DNA of 64,000 nt, taken from Sipunculus nudus. Taxonomy: Eukaryota; Annelida; Sipuncula; Golfingiida; Sipunculidae. Of this stretch, positions 1 through 11,900 are shown one piece after another. Location: NCBI GenBank assembly GCA_026874595.1, contig CM049316.1, forward strand, positions 56,553,676-56,617,675, written 5' to 3'. Numbering within the stretch: position 1 is the first letter of the stretch; every line of letters starts with the position of its first letter. A program made the position numbers and the translations under genes. The notes below the pieces were generated by a model. It did no database searches, had not been told where the DNA came from, and saw only the letters and a program-made list of their open reading frames with translations.

Positions 1-136
1 ACAGTTCGTAAAACGGTAGGAAAATGCCAGATAAGTATTAGTTATAAGGAAATGACCCAAAAAAAGTAACAAATTTAACCGAAATCTACACTAATAGCAA
101 TTCAAGCATCTGTAGTAATAACAACCATGCCAAAGT

Positions 137-204
137 TGGACAGACCTTTCAGCCATTTTGTGATTTTAAACTTAAACTCCTGTGTCGTTTATATTATCTG
201 AATC
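137..204 (+). repeat. Short dispersed repeat, copy 1
   Basis: About 65 bp beginning ggacagacctttcagccatt reappears with few changes at 58708-58772. No coding potential. The rest of 1-650 is AT-rich sequence in which I see no gene. Confidence 0.6.
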
Positions 205-652
205 CTTTATATGAAAATTCTTCATATACCTTTTGTGTGTGAGCTCACATGACTAAAAAAAATATCTGCACTGACAAAGTCATGTTTTTTTGCTAATATG
301 GAAAAAAATGTGAAACCATCAGTGTAAGTAACCCGATTTAAAAACTGATTCGATTGCTGAACTTGGTAGCCTACAATAGTAATAATGCACAAAAAGTGAA
401 GGAAAGGATTTATATGATCACCAATTACTCTCTCTAAGTTCACCCTTCACAGCATTCAAAAGAATCCACAAAGTAATAATGGGATATCCTCGCTGTTTAC
501 TGACAAGAATATGAACTTCTCATTCTAAGTTGCCCAGATGTATGTTTTGCCACATGACATGAGAATATAGATCGCGGTGATCTCATTTCAGGTCTCCTTG
601 GTGATTCAATCAAGACCTGGCAAATTAAAAAAATTGTACTCTGCTTTAAGGT

Positions 653-1003
653 GGAACAGACCTATATTTAACCCATATATATATTTTAAATATTTGTATA
701 TAAGACCTGTTTAAAATGATGAATTATTGTATATAAGACCTATATAAAATAATGAAATATTGTATTAAAGACCTATATTTAATTATGATTTTTTGTATTT
801 AAGACCTATATTTAATTATAAATTATTGTATTTAAGACCTATATATTATTATGAATTATTGTATATAAGATTTCTATATAATTATGATTTTTTTTGTATT
901 TAAGACCTATCTATAATTTATGAATTTTTGTATTAAAACCTATATATAATTATGAAATATTGTATTTTAGACGAATAAGTAATTATAAATTATTGTATCT
1001 TTC
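653..1003 (+). repeat. ~33-bp tandem repeat (about 10 units)
   Basis: Each unit begins aagacctatat and ends near attattgtat; unit length is close to 33 bp. Units differ by several substitutions, so this is an old AT-rich minisatellite. Confidence 0.8.
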
Positions 1004-1010
1004 AGTTATG

Positions 1011-1185
1011 CAGTCGGATCCACAACATCCGAGTTCGAGTGCAAGTCCGAGTTCAGGCCAATCGAGTCCTTTTTCAAGTCAGACCCCTTGAGAATTTTCC
1101 CAAATGAAGTCTAGATGGACTTGGTCTGATTTCTAGAGTGTTTACCTCCGAGTTCAAGTGTAAGTCCATAACTAAGTCCGAGTCC
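1011..1185 (+). repeat. Degenerate gagttcgagt / aagtccgagt oligomers
   Basis: The motifs tccgagttc and caagtccgag recur irregularly, giving a low-complexity stretch rich in TCGAG/TCCGAG steps. No open reading frame is supported. Confidence 0.5.
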
Positions 1186-1207
1186 CACACCCCACACACC
1201 CAAAGTG

Positions 1208-1210
<3 letters not shown>

Positions 1211-1296
<86 letters not shown>
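1211..1296. repeat. (TA)n microsatellite
   Basis: Nearly pure TA dinucleotide for about 86 bp with one interruption (tttata). Confidence 0.95.
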
Positions 1297-1298
<2 letters not shown>

Positions 1299-1842
1299 AA
1301 GCTGAAATATCAGATAATTATTATATTATCAAATGTTCCCACTGATTAACTATCTGCAAACCACGGGTTTTTTTTCGTCGGTCACATCTGTTCAAGTAAA
1401 AAAATATGTTATTTAAATTGGTGTAACTAATTTAATTTAATCTATATTGTCTTCATTAATATGTCTTAAAACAATACATATATATTTGCTATTTAGTGGA
1501 CATTGCTATGAAATTTTTCTTTTAAATTCTGCAAGAAAACACTTTATACATACCATTATCTCATTAAAAAAATGAAGAAAAAAAAAAAAAACGCTTGCTA
1601 TTACAAAATGATAACAATGTTTGCTGAAACATTACTTGTTTTCTGTATAGCCTTGATACGAGTGTTATTTACTCAAGTGGTCTTTCAGTCTCTGACTAGA
1701 ACAAAACTTTTAATTCGAGAACTGCACAAATCAAGAAATACAGCTACGCATTTTCTGTTAAAAGGTTCACAAATAGGAGTCAGCTGAATGTTAAACTATA
1801 CTGAGCCCTGGTGGAAAATGCCTTTTGCTCCAGGCATATATG

Positions 1843-2512
1843 CAATCTCCACCAGAGGTCACTACCGCTACGCTAATATCACCTCTCAATCTCCACCAGA
1901 GGTCACTACCTCTAGGCTAATATCAATATGCAATATTAAGCTAAAGTTCTTGGTCATTATTAAATTAATTTACTATTTCTGCTTCAATTACAAAGGGTTC
2001 CCTATCATAAACACGATATTTAATTTTTTTTTGGCAAGGGTTTCAAGTTCTTCCGTTTTTGTGATGCTTTTTTTGCAGCGGTATCATAATTAATTTTCAA
2101 GGATCCTGGATACATTTGTTGCCAGAACTGTGGTGGGACGAAACTTAATCGACACAAACCTGGCAAATTATATTCTTCACAAATAATTTGAAACAGTCAA
2201 TGCACACTTTATTATTGTCTTATCTGTTCCATGTGTCTTTATTTACAACCTGGTAGATGAATATTTGCTTTGTTACACCTATAGTGCCCTATTTAAGCCT
2301 GCGCGTATATAGTTCTTAGTAATTATGCAAAATAGTCAATTAATTATACATTCTTCTTATTACGAGGATTATTTAAAAAAATAGCCGCACATTTGCGTTC
2401 TAATGCATACATTACTTTTTGGGAAACTCCCCTCTTTGCTTTGGGCACAAATTTTACCGTTATAAACAGAGGTGAAATTAGCGTAGAGGTAGTGACCTAT
2501 GGTGGAGATTGG
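1843..2512. repeat. Inverted repeat with duplicated left arm
   Basis: A ~41-bp motif (caatctccaccagaggtcac, then taccgctacgctaatatc) is present twice in tandem at 1843-1924 and once in inverted orientation at 2469-2512. The arms lie about 550 bp apart and end about 100 bp upstream of the NLR start codon. It may be a fold-back or MITE-like element; no coding sequence is evident between the arms. Confidence 0.65.
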
Positions 2513-2611
2513 AAAACGTGCGCCGTTACGGAAAGGAGGAAACATGTAGCTGATTTGGACCTTGCCCTCGGAGGACAGATTGTATCAACATTAACCTAAA
2601 CACCGTCCATC

Positions 2612-2773
2612 ATGGCGGCCAAAAATGCTGCGTCACAGAAAGCCCTTTATCATAACTTAATGAAAGTGAATCGGGTTGAACTAATGTTGAGCATAGATCC
2701 TGTGGATAGTCTCCTGTTGGATCGTCTTTATGGTTACCGGGCGATCACGAGAGCGGAGTATGATAAGTGGAAG
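2612..2773 (+). CDS. NLR exon 1: first half of CARD
   Basis: Fifty-four codons from ATG in a good context (ccatcATGG) to donor AAG|GTTAGT at 2774. The translation has the amphipathic pattern of CARD helices 1-3, with ALYHNLMKVNRVELMLSI and LLLDRLYGYRAITRAEYDKW. It ends exactly in phase 0, matching exon 2. Alone it would give a 60-residue frame, but the CARD fold is completed only by joining the next exon. Confidence 0.82.
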
Positions 2774-2829
2774 GTTAGTATTATTTGTAAATGAGCTGGT
2801 ATCGTTATGCACAGACCATATTAGAATAT

Positions 2830-2916
<87 letters not shown>

Positions 2917-5900
2917 AATAGCTGAAGTAAGATATTTTTTGTTATTGTTTCGACGTATAAATGTTTGTTTTGTACGAGACATCTGTAAGTTATTAATTTA
3001 ATTGAAGTTGGGTCAGAGAAAGAAAAAGATGCATAAATATTTAGATTCATAAAACAAACTGAAATCGAAACAATTCATTACATTAAGCATTTAAATCAGG
3101 TTTTATCATTGGCATTAGTTTAATCATTTGTTTGCTGTCAAGCCTTTTTGTTGATTGTGACACCAGGAAGTGATATGAAGTCAGCCCCAAAGCCAAGGTC
3201 TAACTATTGATTTACTAGCCTGTGTTTCAGAAACCTCAACATGTAGGACACGCGCTGGTTGCTCACGGTAGGCTTTTTTTCAGTTCCAAGATAAGAGCAA
3301 TATAAACAAACACAAACGGGTCAAACGACCAAGTGGCACAATAAGGACGCTTACTACATGACACAGCATTATAAATGTGTTAACTGCAGGCTACATGTTA
3401 TCAGGTCTTGCATGAAAACAATTTAGGAGTGTTGAGCTCACTCACTCAGTCTTCATCAGGAGTGTAATATTTGTTATCATGTCCTATTGTCCTAATAGTT
3501 ATCTCATTAACTCATAATATTGAATGTGGGATGGGGTTTTTAATGTGGGTCTTAGGTCTTAAAGTCACTATTCACCTGTCTTATTTATAGAATTTTATTG
3601 ATACTGGCTAACTCTGCATATACATATTAAAGAAGTGAAGGTAATCCTTGCTGGGAAAGGTTCTTATAACGCCACTTTGAAGTATAAACATTAAATCTAC
3701 AGGCTACTTGTACACAAGGTACTTGAGCCAGTGTTAATATATACAGATAAATACATGTAACCGTGTTATTGAAAGATCCCTAGTTGACGTTCGTTAGAGC
3801 ATGGGAAGCAATGCAATATTTGTCATCAACAGAACTCTGTACTCTCTGAATTGAAGCCAGATGCCACGTGCCGCCGTCTGCAGCTTACTCTGACATACTA
3901 TCGACAGGACAAACATGTCAATAAAACTTGTTAGACTATAGCACGAGCAGTTGCTAAGATACACAGTAGCACGCATAACTTTATATATGCAATGTATCTG
4001 TCATTTTTTAAAAACGTCAAAAATTAGGATAAGCTAAATTCGATAATTCAAATAATTTACATATCATAAATTCAATAACTTAACACGATCCATGCTTATT
4101 CCATGACCCTTTTTCTAATTAACCAGATGTGTCGGAACGACACGAATACCCCCGACGGCAGAAAATTAAAAATATTTTTTTTTTTGAATGGTGGAGCATA
4201 AATTGTTACAGATGTCTGTTTTATTGTGCGCTGTTGACGTTCTGATTCGTGTTGGGCTCAAGCCCCGGGCGTTGCTATGCTACAGCGTTTCTTGTTCTAG
4301 CTGGCAGGGTGCGGCCTACGTGGGAACTCTACACAGCGCTAGGTTTATCTGTGCCGTGTGAACCCTGACATGTAGAAACACAGCGTTCCTGGTTCTAGTT
4401 TGTTCTTTGTGTACTGTTTATTATGTTAGGTTCTTTAGATTGTTCGGGAAATGGAAAGTTATTGACTCGAGGTGAAAAGTTATAAATAAGGGGCTGTGTT
4501 TTACAGCCGGGAGAGAGGAGAGATATATTCCTGCGGACACAGAATAGTGTAAGTCAGTTTGTGGACCTTTTCCTGTAATTGCGGCAGTTTTAGCTTTTCT
4601 TCGAATTTTTAACGGATTTTATTTAGTCTTCAGTTTACCTTTGGGATTACTATCAGAACTTCACTTCTGAATTACAACAAATTGATTTTGTGATTGAACT
4701 AGACTGTTATTCTCTGAGAAGATTTATGTGAACTATTCATCTGGATTAAATGCTTTAAAGGGCTTTTTGTCGCTATCGCAGTGGTGGTATCCAGGTACTG
4801 TACACTTTATTTTATATACTTGTATTGACTGTTGCACTGTTGTTATACTGTGTAATTATATTGATTTAGTGTATTGTAATGTTAGGATTGTTTTAAGAAT
4901 AAATTATAATTATTTGTTAACAAAAAACCACTGACTTCTTTATTCATTCCCCTAGACATTTCACGCTGCCTAGTGTTTCAGATTCTGATTTTTTTTTATC
5001 TTCGTAACAAAATTTATGCTCGTCACGACTACGTGATCTGTTGATATTAGGTTCCGTAACATAAAATTGTGGGCTCGTCTGGGAGGCTTCATAGTTTTGG
5101 AAATTTATTAGGCCAGGGCCTAGACACATTGTTTACAATACATTGTTTACAAAATTTCACATTGTTTACGTTACATTGTTTACAAGATTCAACTAAGTGT
5201 TTTTTTGTTGTTGTTTTAACATCTTAACATGGCAGATTTCAAACCTGAGTCATTTGTTGAAGATTCCGACTCTGATCAACTTGAACAGTTGACAAAAGAA
5301 CAGTTGTTGCGTTTGGGACAACACTTAGGGCTAGGAGTGAAAAAAGCTATGAGAAAGCCTGATATCATTGCTAAAATCATGCAAGATCTTGTTAGCAAAG
5401 GTTTAATTGAAGAGAGTGTAATGGATACATAAACTAGTGGCCCATGAGCTTTGACGCTCAGCTGAAATCAAGGAATGTTGAACAATGAGAAAGATGACTG
5501 CCAGAGGGCCAGAAAATCATGAATTTTATGAAGAGGACTTAGAAATGTCTGGTTTACGAGAAAACTCTCCAAGACGTATTGACAAAGCAAATTTCAGACC
5601 AATATCTTGATCCATTCCTGAGATATGAGCAGTTTTCCCCAAAAGCACATGTATGTATGGACGCCAGAGGAAAACGATTGCAGATGTTGCGCCACCATCT
5701 TTAGTGCAAGCTGGAGCAGGCCAAGATCTATGGAAATGCACAATTTGAGGCCAATACGGCACACAATTCCTAAGAAAAGAAAATTAATTTATTCTATAGA
5801 AACAGGAAGGTAGGGGGTGTCTCCTGTCTGGTTTACGAGAAAATTTTCCAAGATGGATAGACATGCAAAATTTCAGACCAATACCTTGAACCACTCCTGA

Positions 5901-8900
5901 GATATGAGCAATTTTCACCCAAAGCAGATGTACGGATGGATGCCACAGGAAAATGATTTCAGGTGGCTGCACCAGTCTTGAGTAAAAGATGGAGGAGTCC
6001 AAGATCTATGAATATGGACAATTTCAGGCAAATATGGCAAGTCACTCCTGAGAAAAGGGCATTCATTTTTTCTACAAAACCGGATCGCGCCATAAGTCTG
6101 GTTTACCAGGAAACTTTCCAAGATGGATGGACATGCCAAATTTCAGACCAATATCTTGATTCATTCCTGAGATATGAGCAATTTTCACCAAAAGCGATTA
6201 TAATGATGAATGCCACGCAAAAATGACTGCAGATGGCGCCACCAGTCTTGTTTATGAGATGTAGGTGTTGAGGATCTATGAACATGCACAATTTACCCCG
6301 CAAAAAGTATTTTAGGTGGCGCCACCAGTTGCAGTTAGGAGATAGAGAGATCCAAGATGGATGGACCTGCAAATTTTCAGCACAATACAATGAGCCACTC
6401 CTTAGATATTGGCTTTTATCTAAAAGACACCGAGATTCATACTGCACAGAAAGATTGCCGATGGTACCATCTGTCTTTGTTAGGCACAAAAACATAGGTG
6501 AAGGAACAACTATGCTAGGTTTTTGGAAAGATCAGTCCAAGGGTCTCAGAGGAGTTTTCTTGAAACTAATGCAGAGTTTCTGTATCACATTTTTAATTAT
6601 TCTGGGGGGTACTTAGCGAGAAGGATATGGGTAACATAGACCGTATTTCAGATTTACATAGAGACTTTTCATGGACCTCCCTTGATGTCAAGTTAGAAGA
6701 TTCGAGGTCCAGCAGTTACGATTTGTGCCCTGTTAACAGATGATAGCTTCTTTGAAGGTATCATAGATAAAGAAAAAAAATCGTAACATTAGAAAAATAC
6801 AGGTGGCGCCACCAGTTTGCAGGAACTGACGGAACACTCCATGATATATATTCATCCAATGAATCCTGGTGATCAAGGCAGCAGTTATTCAGATACTAAA
6901 CTTTTTGTATAATTTTTTTTTATTATTCTGGGGGGTACTTCGGAGACCCATAGCTCGTAGAATACGGGTAACAGAGACCTAATTTCAGGTTTCCAAGGAG
7001 ATTTTTCATGGACCTCCCTGGATGACAAGTTAGAAGATTCCAGGTCCAGTGGTTACGATTTGTGCCCTGTTGTGCCCGGACGGACGGACACCGGACAAAG
7101 GGTGATCGCTATAGCTCAGATGACTTTCAGTCAGCTGAGCTAAAAGATGACAGCCTTGCTATGCAGTTGGAATTAAAAAAGTTAGAAATGCAACATGAAC
7201 TAGCATTAAAACAATTAGAATTCGAAAAACAAAGAGAACAGAGGGAAGAACATAAAAGGTTAAACAGTTAGAATTACAAAAAGAAAAACAAAGAGAAGAG
7301 AGGGAATTAGAAAAACAAAAAGAAATAGAAAGAGAAAGACTAGAAAAAGAAAAAGAAATTGAGTTAAAACGACTGGAGATAGAAAGACTTAAACTAGAAC
7401 ATAGTCTAAGTGCTGCCCAAACTCACAGTTTTGATGTTACTTAACACATTAGACTGGTCCCACCTTTTCAAGAAAAAGAGGTTGATAAATACTTCTTACA
7501 CTTTGAGAAGGTAGCTGAAAATTTAAAATGGCCTAAGGAAAATTGGACCATGCTATTACAAAGTGTATTGACTGGCAAGGCCAGAGAAATTTATACAGAG
7601 CTTTCATTAGAAGCCGCTGCTGACTATGACCAGGTTAAACGGTTAATCCTAAAAGGTTATGAGTCCCGAAGGCTTACTGCTAGAAATTCAGAAATTGGGA
7701 AAAGCGCAAATAACGTCCTATGTCGAATTTGCCAGGACAAAAGAGCAATTGTTTGATCGCCGGTATAGTTCTAAAAATGAAATGAAAGATAATGACAATT
7801 TGCGCCAGTTGATTTTGCTTGAAGAATTCAAGCGCTACATTAACAGATGTTAAAACTTTTCTGGATGAGAAAAGTCCCGAAACACTTGACATTGCTGCTC
7901 AATTAGCTGATGATTATTCATTAACACACAAAATGTCCATTACTATCAAATCAAACCAGTCATTCACAAACAAGAATGTAAATCAGTATGGCCAAAAGAA
8001 GTTTAAAGCGCAGTCACCCAGTACTAGTGGTCCTGATAGTTCGGCAAAGTCTATTGCTACACCTAAGTCCACGTCCACTGTGTCTTAATCCAACCAAGGC
8101 CAGTCATTTTCAAGGAAAATCTGTAATTACTGCATAAAGGAAGGTCATCTAATATCTGACTGCTGGAAACTTGTAAATAAACCAAAGAGTAAACCTTCTG
8201 GTTTTGTTTCAAAATCTATGCATAGCATAGTACAAGGGCCAGGCTCTTTTCATATAAATAAGGGGCACAACTCCTTTATTAACTCTTATAAAGGCTAGGT
8301 CCTTTCAAGACTCCTGCGAGGAATATCCTTTAAATAAGGCTAAGTCCTTTTATGACTCTTGCGAGAGTATTTCAAATGATGCCAGGTCCTCTTATGACAA
8401 ACAGAAGTTTATTTCTGCTGAGGAAAATTCCTCTGTTGACTCTAATGAGGAGTTTGATTGTAATAAGGATGTAGATTCCTTTAATGACTCTGAAAAAGAG
8501 TTTATGACTGACACTATCAGTGTCAGTTCTTTGTTTAATGAAACTGAGGTAGTAATTTCCTCTCCTGACTCCGAAATTGAGTTATTTGAGCCATTCATAC
8601 ATGATGGTTTTGTATCACTTTCAAGTGATTTTTCGGATTCTAACCCTATTAGAATTTTGAGGGACACTTTACCATTTAAGGGAATTCAGTTGCTGCTAGG
8701 AAATGATGTTGCAGGTGACAAAGTACAGCCTGTACCAAGAGTGACAGAAAAGCCGTCACTTGATCAGGAGACTGATCCTGAAAGTCAGGAAATTCCTGGT
8801 TTGTATCCTTCATGTGCTGTTCCTAGATCTATGACCAAGAAAAACACACATGAGGATAATGGTCCAGATAATAACACTCCTGGAGTCACTAGTGACTTGT

Positions 8901-11900
8901 CTATCGACTCCCCCGTACAGGATGCAGCATTTTCAAGGTCAGAACTTATCGCAGAACAGCATAAGGACCCTGATATTTCATGTTTGGTTCCTAGGGCAGT
9001 TTCTACAGATGATCTGTCACAGAACCCAGTTTGTTTCTATGTTAAAATGGAGTGCTTATGCGTAAATGGCGACCACCTGATGTATGCGCTGATGATGAGT
9101 GGGCCATCCAACATCAAATAGTAATGCCCAAAACCTTTCGCAATGAAATTCTAAGCATAGCACATGAGGCTTCTTTGTCTGGCCATTTAGGTATAAATAA
9201 AACCTACCAGAAAGTTAGTACACACTTCTATTACCCTTACCTCAGGACAGATGTTGTACAATACTGTAAATAAGTGGTGGGCCGATCATCGAGTTTTATC
9301 GAAAGTCAGTCGGTTTGCTGCCACTTTCAAGCGCTCGATTACCAAAGGCAACTATCGATTACATCATAATAATGATGGTATTCTTTCCAGAATGCCTTTA
9401 TGTTAAAGGCAATATTTATTTTTCAATTTTTTACCACATTCCGCGCTTTATATAATGAGTCTGTGTTCCCAAATAACTTCCATATGTAACTGAGTATGAC
9501 ACGGTATATAGATGAGAGAACGGAGGACTTATGAAAATTATTATTTGTGAACTCGCGGGGAGCAGCAGAATTAGCCGAGAGTTTTCATACGAGATGTAGA
9601 CTGCAAAATATGGGCGGGAAGGCGTTAAAATACTCCATAAAATTTTCAAGGTCTATGCCAATTTGCGAGATTCTCTTAGAAACATTCTATTCAACCGATG
9701 CCAAGTGCCGCTGTTTAGGCCGTCCTTAAAAAAAAATCTTTGTTGGGGCTAACCCGGCCGGTCGAGTATTTGGATTTCAGCTGGAATTTTATTTTGGACT
9801 AGTCTGCAATTTTTTTTGGAATGATCTGCCCAAAGCGCACCTGGGCCCGTAAAATCTGCCTTCATGGGATAGAAAAACAGCCCCTCTATAGGCCTAACAT
9901 TCTTAGACGCTCTTAATTGAAAGATATTACCCGTCGTTAAATTTGATCCTTAAATTAGTCTGATTGTCTTTATACGTGGAAGGATCGTTACACTCGTGCG
10001 CGAGAGGACAATACCTGCCGGGGAAACGCAGATACAGTTTCACAGATAATTGCATATTTCTTTGATAATTGCATATGTTTGTCTGAACCGATTAATAATC
10101 GATCATCAGTCGGTTTGCTCAAACCGATGATCGACTATGAAAAAGGAACCGACTCCCACCACTACTGTAAATCATGCCACACATGCCAGATGGTAGGCAA
10201 GCCCAATCAGAATCCTTCTAAAGCCCCACTTAGACCTTTTTTCTGCTTTCGAGGAACCATTTAGTAGGGTTATTGTTGATTTTGTTGGACCACTGCCCAA
10301 AACAAAATCTTGACATGAATACTTGCTGACAATTATGTGCGCATCTACCAGGTTCCCTGAGGCAATACCATTGCGCAGAATTAATGCCAAGAGTGTTGTC
10401 AAGGCTCTTACCAAGTTTTTTACAACTTTTTGATTACCAAAATCCGTCCAGTCTGACCAAGGGTCTAATTTTAAGTCTGGCTTATTCCAGCAAGTTATGA
10501 TTGAGCTAGGTATAAAACAGTACAGCTCTTCGCAATATCATCCTGAAAGTCAGGGCGCCCTCGAGTGTTTTCACCAGACACTAAAAAACATGATCAGGAC
10601 CAATTGTTATGACACAGAAAGACTGGGATGAAGGAATCCACCTGTTGCTGTTTGCTGCCAGAGAATCCTTTCAAGAGTCCTTGGGTTTCAGTCCCTTTGA
10701 ACTAGTTTTTGGGCACTCAGTTCGCGGTCCATTAAAAACTGTTTGAAGAAAAAATCGTGTGAAAATCCTGATTTTCTTAGTTTGTTACAGTATGTTTCAT
10801 ACTTTTGCACTAAACTACACAAGGCGTGTGAGATTGCAAAGTCTAATCTTAAATCTGCAGAAAGTAAAATGAAACCAAAATATGACAAGCCCACTGTAAG
10901 CAGGACGTTTGGGCCAGGTGAAAAGGTCCTTGCCTTATTTCCCATCCCTGGCAGACCTCTGCAAGCTAGGTATTTTGGTCCTTACATTGTTGACAAGAAA
11001 GTCAGTGATTTAAATTACATACTGTTGACACGAGATAGACGTAAGAAGAAACAACTGTGCCATGTTATTATGTTGAAACCATATTATGACAAAAATAGCA
11101 CATCAGATGACGTACAAAATGTTACTGCTGTTAATTGTGTAAAAACTGACCCTGAACAAATTAAAGTAGATACTGACTGTAAGTGTGATGTAAACATTCA
11201 GTGTGGAACACTACCACTAAAAAACTCAGACGTGCTTAACAACCTGGATGCCAAACTGTCACACCTCACTGCACAACAACAACAAGACCTCAAGAACCTG
11301 CTGCGGAATTATGAACATTTGCTTAGTGACATTCCAACGCGAACTAACATATTGTGCCATGACGTCGATGTTGGCGAGGCAAGCGCAGTCAAGCAGCATC
11401 CTTATAGACTGAATCCAGAAAAGCAAAAGTATCCACAAGATGAGATTCAATATTTGCTGGACAATTATTTTATTGAACCTAGTAACAGTAACTTCAGTTC
11501 ACCATGTATTCTTGTGCCAAAACCTGATGGAATTAAGTTACTGTATGTGCACAGATTATCCAAAACTGAACTCTGTCACCTAGACTGACACGTTCCCGAT
11601 TCCGAGGATCGATGATTGTATTAATAGAATCGGTAGCTGAAGATAGGTCTTCAAGTTTGACTTGCTAAAAGGATTCTGGCAAGTTCCGCTGACAGAACGG
11701 GCGAAAGAAGTGTCCGCATTTGTGACGCCGCAAGGACTGTACCAGTATAAAGTTATGCCGTTTGGCATGAAGAACTCGCCAGCCACGTATCATGCAGCGC
11801 CTCATCCATATGGTTGTCAAGGACACTCAGGGCTGCGACGCATATATTTATGACCTCATCGTGTACAGTGACACCTGGGAGAAACATCTGCAAATTCTTC

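Noticed and set aside
2805-3050. 81-codon minus-strand frame
   Set aside because: Most of it is a translated (TA)n(GA)n microsatellite.
5004-5021. Alternative 5' LTR end at cgtaaca (5009)
   Set aside because: Similarity to the 3' LTR continues 12 bp further and the better primer-binding-site candidate lies after 5061; kept only as an alternative.
6103-6495. 130-codon minus-strand frame inside the gag insertion
   Set aside because: It is a chance frame through the tandem units of family A, which are non-coding in the other copies.
8392-8667. 91-codon minus-strand frame rich in Ser and Glu
   Set aside because: Antisense shadow of the acidic pol linker of the LTR element.
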